Shown piece after piece: positions 1 through 8,358 of a DNA stretch of 29,903 bases. This DNA comes from Mucidula mucida (Eukaryota > Basidiomycota > Agaricomycetes > Agaricales > Physalacriaceae). The position numbers and the translations under genes are program-made. The stretch lies in assembly GCA_015501055.1 (NCBI GenBank), contig JADNYV010000425.1, positions 1 to 29,903 on the forward strand, given 5' to 3'. The notes beneath the pieces were generated by a model that had not been told where the DNA came from, did not search any database, and saw nothing but the letters and a program-made list of their open reading frames with translations. The first letter of the stretch is position 1, and every line of letters starts with the position of its first letter.

Positions 1-886
1 GCCATGCATCGATATTTTCAAACCTGAACTGGCGAATGCGACTGCGGTCACAGGGGTACCGACGGAACAGCCATATATTGGTGGATCCACTGTTTCACCA
101 GTACCGCCATCAAAGCTGTTGTCAAACTCAACGCCAAACTCGTGAACCAGAGTACGTTGACCCAAGCGTCTGTTCGAGAGGCATGTACGGGGCTAGTCGG
201 AGTAATACCCGAAGAGGTTATGGAGTCGGAGGGAAGACCGTCCATCATTGCTCGCTGAAGACGGAGCATGTCGTAGACGATGTATGCAGTGACCTGATTG
301 TAGTCGACCTGCAGGTTTGGAGAAGTCTGGGTAACAAAGGTGGAGACAACAGCAGAAAATAGACCAGCCTGTAAACAAGATCGATTCTCAAGACTGTTCC
401 AGAATGTATAAGGACGACTCACAAAAACGAGTAAAACGTCCAACGCGTCTCTCCAGTCCTCGACCCTCTCGCTGTCGAACTTGGCGTATTCCTCCAAGAA
501 CGTCTTCCAAACCCGCGCCATAGGTCCCATTTCCTTGAAAGGATCGTCCTCCGGAAACTTCTGTTCATAATCAAACGCGTCGTTGCCTACGTGGCGTAGA
601 TTAATCCCAGACCGGGCTAAATGTTCAGATACATACCTCTGTCAGCGCGTAAATGTCTGCTATTCAACCCTAGGGCCTTGCGTCTTCTATATTTACGCTT
701 GTTCGAGACTTGCGGCACCGGTAGGTGTACATCCTCAGAATAGGCCTTCAGATGGGTTGAAGTACTACTTCGATTGGTGTCGGAGCCATCGTCGGAGCTG
801 CTATCGTCGCTCAAAGACGGCCTACGTGCGCTAGAAATGCGAGGTCCCTTCATTGTCTTCCGGCGGGACGTTGTAGAAGACGACAT
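1..886 (-). pseudogene. DUF6535 domain protein, 3' truncated by the window edge, frameshifted
   Basis: The reading frame from about 612 down to 48 encodes the conserved DUF6535 block: a WKTFLEEYAKFD-type segment, RDALDVLLVF, a first hydrophobic helix (AGLFSAVVSTFV) and a second (LWFTSLALSLTTALMAVLV) followed by KQWIHQYM. This is a basidiomycete-specific membrane domain of unknown function. An in-frame 54-nt intron lies at 369-422 (GTGAGT to TTTACAG); removing it brings the two conserved halves together. A serine-rich N-terminal exon probably begins at the ATG at 884-886, but its junction to the next exon near 600-690 is unresolved. Just after the second helix the frame hits TGA at about 48-50, while the conserved continuation (DRSRIRQFR) is open in another frame to the window edge, so one base appears lost near 50-58. 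It is either a recent pseudogene or an assembly error. Confidence 0.75.
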
Positions 887-1834
887 ACTAGAGAAAATGA
901 TGGGCGTATAACTTTCGAGACCGCATTGATATCGACCTGGTTACGTTTGTTCCGTATTCGGCCTCGTCCCAAGACAGGTAAAAGCTCCTTCTACAATCAG
1001 AACAACATCAGGAAGTTGTGGCTAGACCAATGGAAGAGAACAAAGCAGACCAATACGGGAAAACAAGGCAGGTTGTCACCTGTTCGGGATGTATTGCAGT
1101 GGGATAGCCACTGGTGCTGATTAGCAGTAGATCATGATGCACGAGACTGGAATCCCCGGACCTGCACAGGTCATGATATGTGGTCCAGAAAGACGGTGTG
1201 TATGCAGATGTATGCCGCAATGTCCAAGACGCATACCCTACGCGCAGTGAACAAGGCAGATATTCAACCTAACGAGGATGTGATACGATAGAGTGACCAA
1301 CGTCGAGAAAGACGGTATGTAAGACGGCAAATTCTGGTGTACCCGCGCTCGGTGATAGACGGATCATTGGTCATCACATGACTTGGCAATTGCCGCCCGA
1401 CGTGCCGCTACGCCACACAGAGAACACCGTTCACTAGGGTGAATCTGGCATTTCTAATGGCAGCTTGGTTGTTTGACAGCGATAGCAATGGTGTCTTCCC
1501 AACATGGAACTGTCAGGGATACAAGAGGCATTTCAAACGCAATCAAACCTCGGGGCCGCATATTTTTCCCTTCTGACAGTGATCATCGACAACCTAAATC
1601 CCCTAACCACGTCAAATTCCTTCAAAGCGCCGCGTGCATCTTGGGCGCATCACCCATCTCTAGGCAGGGCGCGCTCTTCCGCAAACTGGCCCCCAAGTAC
1701 AAACCTCTCCGCACACATATCAGCCGTTGTCATCATCTCCAAAAACACATCAGCCAGGTAACTGTGGTCCAAAGAGACAACAATCTGGGGGATCCCCAAA
1801 GAAAAGGCCGCCTAGCTGGGCTAACTGACATGTC
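887..1834. other. Intergenic stretch with no recognisable gene
   Basis: Short open frames exist on both strands, but none has a composition, motif or intron pattern that I recognise. It lies between the start of the DUF6535 gene and the outer end of the first retrotransposon. I see no tRNA, rRNA or clear repeat in it. Confidence 0.5.
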
Positions 1835-1839
1835 CTCCC

Positions 1840-2369
1840 TGTTAGCGACTGAATATAGCCACGTGACTAAACCAGGTACCACAGAGAGACTCAGGGAAAG
1901 AAAGTGTTCGCGTTCGTAGAGCTAGGCTAGGCCAGGTTTATAAATGAGATCGGAACTAAAGTACAATGATGCTACGCTACTGCTTGTATACTAGTAAGCC
2001 TGTGTTTGGGACTCCTTGTCCATACATGTTTCCGCTAGGGATAACTCCATGCCCTTGACCCAGTGTTGTATGCTACTAGTCAGTGAAACCATTAAATACG
2101 AGTGGTAACTGCATGTAAGTAATAATACTGAAACGACCATGTGTGCTACGAGTGTCGGTGGTGTGTATACAATAGGAAGTCCATGAGGTATCGGCATGTA
2201 TGATGTCATCCATGTGTTGGGCGTGTGTCCAACATGAGTACGGCTTCGGTAATGAAAAGGAGTATGATTGGTGACGAAACAGATGATGAAACAGTCTGTT
2301 GGTTGATAAGACAAGCCCCCGATAAGATATGATAAGATTGAAAATGTGAAAATATGGCGATTCATAACA
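1840..2369 (-). repeat. 3' LTR of Element 1
   Basis: This 530-bp repeat reads TGTTATGAATC to GTCGCTAACA on the minus strand. It keeps more CpG sites than the 5' LTR. Its TATA-like box is altered (CTTGTATA on the plus strand against CTTATATA in the other copies). The pol stop codon (TGA, 2362-2364) lies inside its first bases. Confidence 0.95.
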
Positions 2370-3768
2370 TCACCCCCTCCTTAAGGCGCAAGTTCCATTC
2401 TGCACCAGAGTCGCTCCATGAGGGCTGCAGAGGGTAGCGTGACATTGAGGGGTTTGGTATCGGGCGGTGGCATGGGTCGGAATAAATGGGGTGGAAACTG
2501 CAATATAGGGACTTCAATTCAAGCAAGCACAGGTGGCTTTGGCTTGTTTGGGTACTGTTGGTGAAAATCACTTGAGATTGCATGCCGTTTGGTTCTCATG
2601 TCTGCCCGTGTGTACCATAACCCTTCCAGTGAACCTTGTATTGGAAACCCCCGCGGTACTTCCGGGAATTCACCACTTTCTCAACCTCCCATTCCGGCTC
2701 GGCGCCTTTCAACACCGGTGGCGGACGCATATCTTGGGGTTGTGTTGGAAACTGGGGCTTGTGATAAGGCGTCAGCAGGGCTTCATTGAACACGGGATGG
2801 ATGCTCTTCCACGTGTAAGGGATCTGGAGCTTGTAAGAACTCGTTCCAACTTTCTTGATTACTTTGAACGGCCCGAAGTGTTTGTCATCAAGCTTCTTCA
2901 TTGGTTGGTCCGTGCTGAGATTCGTCCCTTCCAGCCATACTTTGTCGCCTTCCTTGTACTCTACTGCCTCTGTCCGCTTCCTGTCATAAAACTGTTTCAT
3001 GTCCTCTTTTGCCATCTTCAATGCTGACCCTACTTCATCCCATGTCTTTCTCATGCCATCGGCAAACTCCTGCACAGTCTCATTTCTTGATGCCATTTTC
3101 AGAGCGGTGCCTTTGTAGGGATGTCTGCCCATGTCTGCGAAGAACGGAGTGACTTTGGTTGCCGAGTGTACCCGATCATTGTAAACAAATTCGGCAGAGG
3201 GTAGCCATTTGTGCCAGTCATTCTGATGGTAGTTGACAAATAACCGTAAGAAATGTTCTATCTCTTGGTTTAGCCGTTCCGTCTGCCCATTTGCCTGTGG
3301 ATGATACGCCATTGTAAAGTTTCCTTGTATGCCCAACAACCGGTACAACTCCTTCATAAAACGCGAGTGGTATTGCGGACCTCGATCATGTATCATCTGT
3401 CGCGGCAATCCATGTATGGGGAAGATTTGATTGCGGTAAATACGAGCCATGCCTTCTAACGTCAGGGTGGTGTGTATTGGTATAATGCGTAACCGCTTTG
3501 TGAAATGGTCCACAAACGTGCTGATCGCATTGTATCCTCCCGACTCCGGCAACTCGCCGATCATGTCTGTCCCAACTTTCTCCCATGGTTCCCTTGGTAC
3601 ATCTATAGGATGGAGGGGTGCAGCCGGCTTTGTGCAATGTGACTTTGTAACCTGGCATTTTTGACACCCTTCCACGTATTTGCGGACGTCTCGGCTGATT
3701 CCTGGCCACCAATAGGTGCGTGTGATCAACTCGAGAGTCTTGTACCGTCCCGGATGCCCTGCAAGCTA
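2362..3768 (-). pseudogene. Element 1 integrase with C-terminal chromodomain
   Basis: The integrase would join element cDNA to chromosomal DNA. The N-terminal zinc-binding His and Cys residues are visible (HH, AGHPG, then CQKCQ). The catalytic core keeps all three acidic residues: Asp in GTDMIGELP, Asp in HDRGPQY and Glu in GQTERLNQE. A GPF motif follows (HFGPFKV), then a chromodomain beginning near EWEVEKVVNSRK and running through YKVHWKGYG. Two in-frame stops break it. TAG at 3766-3768 sits inside the zinc-binding region. TGA at 2596-2598 stands where chromodomains carry the Trp of the TWEP motif, which fits TGG to TGA. Beyond that stop the frame stays open to the PPT and ends in the 3' LTR. 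The chromodomain suggests insertion targeted to modified histones, as known for chromoviruses. Confidence 0.9.
2370..2382 (-). other. Polypurine tract of Element 1 (plus-strand primer)
   Basis: Read on the minus strand this is AAGGAGGGGG followed by TGA, then the first TG of the 3' LTR. A purine run in this position is the usual primer for second-strand synthesis in LTR elements. It overlaps the last pol codons. Confidence 0.8.
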
Positions 3769-4262
3769 TGCATTATGATGCATTCCAATAACTTTTCCCC
3801 GCAATTCCTTGTCCTTCGGTATGTAAATACGATCTTTCCATATAATAAGTCCATTTTCCTTCTCTTCCCATCCTTTTTCTTTGTTTTCTAATGCTTTTTG
3901 TACGTATCTGTCCTTATTTCCTTTTCTTTGTTCGATTTTGTTAAGTAATTTGTCCTCCGGTGTAGCTACTGTATGTAAAGAAAATTGAATTTGTGAAATA
4001 AAAAACTCTGGCTTGAGAAAAACAATGTTTTTATTATCTTTTTCCCCCTTCTGAAGGCCTGTCATCCTTAACAAGGCATCAGCTTTCCCCATCATCCTGC
4101 CCAGCTCATGAATCATCTGTATGTCATACTCTGCCAACTCTGTAACCCATCTCGCCTGCCTCCAATTCAACTTCTGCGGCTTTTGGAAGTACTGAAGGTT
4201 TTGATGATCAGTAAAACCCTCCACAGTCTCCTTAGCGCCAAGGAGATTACCCTGCATAGAAT
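3769..4262 (-). pseudogene. Element 1 RNase H remnant and linker to integrase
   Basis: The C-terminal half of a gypsy RNase H is clear: GAKETVEGFTDHQNLQYF, then a WRQARWVTELAEYD segment and a KADALLRMTG ending (the family usually has ADALSR). A lysine- and glutamate-rich linker leads in the same frame into the integrase. The N-terminal half of RNase H, with the first catalytic acidic residues, is absent: the frame starts abruptly near 4257 directly next to RT sequence. Confidence 0.85.
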
Positions 4263-4743
4263 CTGTCTATGTTCCTCGAGAGTGTTTGTAAAGATAAGTA
4301 TATCGTCCAAGTAGACTATAACATGTCCGTTGTCAATCAACTCTTTCAGGATGTGATTCATGAACAATTGGAATGTTGCCGGCGAGTTTGTGAGTCCGAA
4401 GACCATTATCAATGGTTCAAACAGCCCCCGGTTTGTTCTAAACACCGCTTTCCACTCATCACCATTTTTGATCCGAATGTTATTGTAACCCCATTGGACG
4501 TCCATCTTCGTAAACCACTTCGCTCCCTTCAACTTGTCAATAAGTTCCTGGATCAATGGCAAGGGGTATCGGTTCTTGATTGTCATGTTGTTCAGCTTCC
4601 AATAATCCTGTACTGGCCAAAGGCTTCTGTTCTTCTTCTAAACAAAGAAGAATGGCAATGCCATAGGTGAAATTGATGGCTGTATACATCCCGTCCGTAT
4701 GTTTTCCTCCAAAAACTCATCTAACGACTTCTGCTCCCTTGCA
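4255..4743 (-). pseudogene. Element 1 reverse transcriptase core, internally deleted
   Basis: The RT fingers and palm are recognisable: NNMTIKNRYPLPLI, then KLKGAKWFTKMDVQWGYNN holding the first catalytic Asp, FGLTNSPATFQ, and an intact YLDD box in VIVYLDDILIFT (near 4295-4320). Upstream, the VYPLTAR-type segment expected between the end of the protease ORF and [12 protein letters not shown] is missing. The gap changes the frame near 4738-4743, and an in-frame TAG lies at 4638-4640 in the FFFV-KK motif. Downstream, the thumb and the start of RNase H are gone: the sequence jumps near 4255-4265 from EEHRQI into GAKETVEG. Confidence 0.9.
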
Positions 4744-5823
4744 GTCAACCGGCTTGGAACCAGGTGTGAGTTCTATTGCGTGATCCCAGGGTCTTCGCTC
4801 TGGTAGCTTGTCAAAGTCCGCCTTGCTGAATACATTGGAGAATTCCTCGATGTAAGGTGCAGCAGCGGATGAAGGCTGTTGTAATCTCAGCTTTTCACCG
4901 CTTTTGCGATAGTTATCCCAGTCCATCCAAAACAGCCGCTCTCCCTCCTCCAGCTTCTCTTCTACATCTTCTCCTTCATCTTCTGGCAAGTCATACTCGG
5001 GTAGATAGCGGCAACGGTCTGGGCATCGATCAAAAGTCAATGTGGATTCTGTCCAGTTGATTGTGGGGTTGTGATATTGTAGCCAATCTAGCCCTAAAAA
5101 GATACTTGTTTTGCCAAGATTGGTGATGGCCAACTTGATCTTTTCGGTGTGATCACCAATCTTTATCCGGACCTCCACAAAACCTTCAATTGCCCCTCCC
5201 TCATTTAGGGTTCCATCTGCATTGTAGACAGGAAGTTTGACCGGTAACTTCTTAATTGGGAGTGCAACAAATTCTTTATTGATGCAAGAACCCGTTGCTC
5301 CACTGTCAAGGAGGGCACTTGTTTCCCATTCAGAGCCGGTGTGCATGCTCTCTATGGTTACTCGGAGTTTCATGTCCTCCCCCTTTGTTCCCCGGATGTA
5401 CTTCCTTGACTTTTTTAACTCCGTCACCACTTCCACCGCAGCTTCCTTTGTCAACGCTCTGATCGCCATCACCTTCTCTTTCGTTGCTTCTCTCTCTCTC
5501 CGCTCCGGCATCCATGCTCTCAAAATTCCCACTGCTCTCGACACTCCGTCCTCTCTTAACCATTGTGCAACCCACTCAGGCGTGTTTGATTCAAATCTTT
5601 TTGTCGCAGGTTTTGATGATGAAGTCGTTAATGATATTTTAGATGTTTCAGTACCCGTACTGTAAATAGATTCTGCATCTGACGACCCTTTCCTTGATGA
5701 CTGCTCCGGCAGGACTGCATCTACTGTGGGAGCTTCGCAAAACCCAACTCTTCGGCCAACTTCTTCTTCTCCTTGTTGTTCATTTCGGTCCATAGACCCC
5801 AAATCGTCTGAGGTCAACCCTTC
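4717..5823 (-). pseudogene. Element 1 pol start: aspartic protease and RT entry
   Basis: This frame opens after a TAA at 5824-5826 and overlaps the end of gag by only a few codons, one base upstream of the gag frame, so pol would need a -1 shift unless an indel has separated the two. After a charged linker it holds a retropepsin: ALLDSGATGSCI with the catalytic DSG, then FLGLDWLQYHNP, typical of gypsy proteases. It ends with the RT lead-in ([20 protein letters not shown]) and then runs out of frame at 4717 because of the deletion described under RT. Confidence 0.85.
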
Positions 5824-6635
5824 TTAGGACAGAACCTGCTAACATGGCCGTGTTTGCTACAGCTGAAGCAAAGTCCCCGTCAACGTGCGTTGTCAATATC
5901 CATCGGCCTGCCGGCTCCTCCATAGGTAACACCGGTGGCATCTCGTCGTGTGATTGGTGTCGGGGGTGGATTTGTAGGATTGGCTCTTGATGTAGCCGCC
6001 TGCGGAGCTTGGGGCCAGGACTGCATGCCGGGCCTTTTGCTTGCCATCTGCCTTCTCCACGACTGATTGATCTGGATGATCTGCTTCTCCCAATCATTGT
6101 ATTCTTCCGGCAACCCGTCTTGGCTACCATAGATCTGGTCGATAATCTTCTTATTGACATCGGTCTTGAGAAGTTGCACAACATATGTGTCATCCTTTGA
6201 ATATTCTGCCTGAGTGAGCAGGACCTCAAACTTCTGGAAGAAATCTTGAGCGATGTCTTGCCCCTGGCGCAACCGCTCAATCTGGTCTTGCACATCCCGC
6301 GCAAGGTTGAAATCAACAAATTGCTCCTTTAGATGTTCCTTAAACTGTGCCCAAGAAACCCTCCATTCCTCTCTGGTTTCGCTGAAGTTCTGGTCCGTGT
6401 AGTTCTGGACTCATGCATCAACATGATCTCCTCGGATGTAGGAGAGAACAACATCGATCCTTTCGGAGTCAGATGTGATGTTGTTCTTCTTGTCACGGAT
6501 GTATGTAAACATTGATCACCACCAGCTCTTGTACTTGGCTTTCTCCCCGTCATAGTTGTAAGGCTTGTTGACAAGGGATCAGCCTTTGGGTTCGGCATCA
6601 GCGTGATAAACGGGCTTAGGTGCTTCGTTGGACAT
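5814..6635 (-). pseudogene. Element 1 gag (capsid and nucleocapsid)
   Basis: Starting at ATG 6633-6635, one frame runs about 274 codons to TGA at 5814-5816. It contains a gypsy capsid segment (WRVSWAQFKEHLKEQFVDF, DQIERLRQGQDIAQDFF) and ends in a CX2CX4HX4C zinc knuckle (CFSCSKHGHVSRFC), the nucleic-acid-binding part of nucleocapsid. Four in-frame TGA codons interrupt it, at 6579-6581, 6516-6518, 6411-6413 and 5880-5882. All are TGA, as expected from CGA to TGA or TGG to TGA. No single product can be made, so packaging must have come from other copies. Confidence 0.9.
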
Positions 6636-7206
6636 GGTGAATCGGGATGATGGGATTGGAGAGTGAAAGGGTGAAAGTGGGGATATGGGTGATGCGGGTT
6701 TGGATGAAACGGGTGAGAGGATAGAGGTTTGGATGAATAAGGGGGAATTGCCTAGATCTGAAATAGAATCCAGGACTTGGTAGTGTGGGGAATGATGATG
6801 TGTATCATAGGGTAAGTATTGTAGGTAGATACGCTATTTCACCGAGTACTGACTATGTATCTACGGAGCCCAAGAGCTTGTCACAAGTTTGCAATTGCCC
6901 AGCCGACGTCCCTCTGGTGTGATGTAAGCCAAAGTTTTCCTGGGAACAGGGGTTGACCCATAAACAGCGCCCACTGAAGTGCACCTGCCAAAAGTTCGTT
7001 CTCATGAGAGCAGCTACTTCCAGCACCCGAGGCAGTTATCTCTAACTGTTAGCCGGCGCTACTGGGACCAATACACATGTATGTGGACATGCGCTGGGAT
7101 TAGGAATCCGTCAATCTGTAAACAGGGAAAGGGAATAGGGGAATGTGCAATGATCAAACAGCGAAGTGCTGATCAACGATCAAGGATGTGTGGTAGGTGG
7201 TTGAAG
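6636..7206 (-). other. Untranslated leader of Element 1
   Basis: This is about 570 bp between the primer binding site and the gag ATG. No conserved ORF is visible. Its place suggests the packaging region, but no motif shows this. Confidence 0.5.
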
Positions 7207-7218
7207 TAGTTCTGATCT
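7207..7218 (-). other. Putative self-primer binding site of Element 1
   Basis: The site lies 2 nt inside the 5' LTR end. On the minus strand it reads AGATCAGAACTA. It pairs at 11 of 12 positions with TAGTTCCGATCT at 7339-7328, about 32 nt downstream of the LTR TATA box, where the mRNA should begin. I see no match to a tRNA 3' end starting TGG. Chromoviruses of the Tf1/sushi group prime reverse transcription with their own mRNA 5' end, and this arrangement fits that mode. Confidence 0.65.
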
Positions 7219-7220
7219 TC

Positions 7221-7751
7221 TGTTAGCGACTGACCATAGCCACATGACTAAACCAGGTACCACAGAGAGACTCAGGGAAAGAAAGTGTTTGTGTTTGTAG
7301 AGATAGGCTAGGCCAGGTGTATAAACGAGATCGGAACTAAAGTACAATAATGCTACGCTACTGCTTATATACTAGTAAGTCTGTGTTTAGAACTCCTTGC
7401 CCATACATGTTTCCCCTAGGGCTAACTCCACGCCCTTGACCCAGTGTTGTATGCTACTAGTCCGTGAAACCATTAAATACAAGTGGTAACTGCATGTAAG
7501 TAATAATACTGAAACAACCATGTGTGCTATGAGTGTTGGTGGTGTGTATACAATAGGAAGTCCATGAGGTATCGGCATGTATGATGTCATCCATGTGTTG
7601 GGCGTGTGTCCAACATGAGTACGGCTTCGGTAATGAAAAGGAGTATGATTGGTGACGAAACAGATGATGAAACAGTCTGTTGGTTGATAAGACAAGCCCC
7701 CGATAAGATATGATGAGATGTGAAAATGTGAAAATATGGCAATTCATAACA
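7221..7751 (-). repeat. 5' LTR of Element 1
   Basis: This 531-bp repeat has the same TG...CA ends as the copy at 1840-2369. It keeps the promoter features and has lost many CpG sites relative to that copy. The target duplication CTCCC follows at 7752-7756. Confidence 0.95.
7328..7371 (-). promoter_or_regulatory. Predicted Element 1 promoter: TATA box and transcription start
   Basis: On the minus strand TATATAAG lies at 7371-7364. TAGTTCCGATCT begins 32 nt after the first base of the box (7339-7328), the normal spacing for a TATA-directed start. The TAGTTCCGATCT block is the same in all four LTR copies of the window, as expected if it is the mRNA 5' end and primer. The start itself is an inference. 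Confidence 0.6.
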
Positions 7752-7756
7752 CTCCC

Positions 7757-7976
7757 TCTTGCCCAATGTCGCCTCCCTGAGATCTCATTCAATGAATGTC
7801 GGCTCTTGGGTAGGAGTGAGTCGGAGTGACCTGTAGTACAGACACCTCGGCAATTTGAACAGAACCGCTAAATTTGCATCATGTAATGGACATCAACTAT
7901 ATTAGTGGTCTCTTCTGCTCTCAGTAATAAGGTATTATTTCACCCCATTGAGAAGATTATTAATGATAAATACTTG
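7757..7976. other. Spacer between Element 1 and the Hsp70-like gene 3' end
   Basis: The stretch is AT-rich with no supported gene. It probably holds the decayed last codons and the 3' flank of the Hsp70-like gene lying just above on the minus strand. Confidence 0.4.
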
Positions 7977-8358
7977 TTAAATGGAGAGCTGTTTGAAACA
8001 TTGTGTGATGTAGCTGAATTTGGTTGCACAAAGGGAAACAAAATGGTTAATATAGAATGATACTGCACCGTTGGCGACAGTCTTATTACTGTAGATGGTA
8101 CAGTTAAATGCGAGAAGCAATAATCCCGGGAACTTGTAACTCACACCAATCCGTCTAGACGACATACTGTCACCTATTCAATCTGAAGGGCAGTTTGCAA
8201 GCTGGCAAAGAGCCATTCACTGTGTGTAGAAAACCCACCAACAATGACGACAGTCTGTGTTAAATGCGGATAAACGAGGCACATAAAGAATGCCAAAAGA
8301 TCACTTGCCGTGATTGGAGTTGTGGTGTCCTTCATTTGTGCGTGAACGGCGGAGACAA
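7977..8358 (-). pseudogene. 3' half of a split Hsp70-like (HSPA12-type) gene
   Basis: On the minus strand this reads IVSAVHAQMKDTTTPIT, then a 54-nt intron (8255-8308) with a GC donor (GCAAGT) and CACAG acceptor. Next comes QTVVIVGGFSTHSEWLF, the VGGF adenosine-loop motif of Hsp70 ATPases. A second intron begins GTGAGT and ends CTACAG, and NKTVANGAVSFYINHFVS follows. The copy at 29.6-29.9 kb shows the same exon order. A TAG replaces a Gln codon in the exon after VGGF. The 5' half of the gene lies 11 kb away at 19393-20133, across Element 2. The family couples an Hsp70-type ATPase fold to unknown clients and is expanded in mushrooms. Confidence 0.8.

Larger units (their letters stand above)
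1840..7751 (-). mobile_element. Element 1: full-length, inactive chromodomain Ty3/gypsy LTR retrotransposon
   Basis: Two direct repeats of about 530 bp (1840-2369 and 7221-7751), both with TG...CA ends, flank gag and pol on the minus strand. The 5-bp sequence CTCCC directly abuts both outer ends (1835-1839 and 7752-7756) as the target-site duplication, so these two repeats are the pair of one insertion. Gene order on the minus strand is 5' LTR, leader, gag, protease, RT, RNase H, integrase, chromodomain, polypurine tract, 3' LTR. That order, with a C-terminal chromodomain, places it in the chromovirus branch of Ty3/gypsy. It cannot be autonomous: gag has four in-frame stops, and pol has at least three stops, a frameshifting deletion before RT and a large deletion across RT and RNase H. 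By eye the LTRs differ at about 26 positions, near 5%. Confidence 0.95.

Noticed and set aside
1473..1919. A 148-codon plus-strand ORF near the Element 1 edge
   Set aside because: It runs into the LTR of Element 1, has no motif and overlaps another frame of similar quality, so chance is the simplest account.
6979..7209. A 76-codon plus-strand ORF in the Element 1 leader
   Set aside because: It is antisense to the element and has no motif; the region is explained by the untranslated leader.
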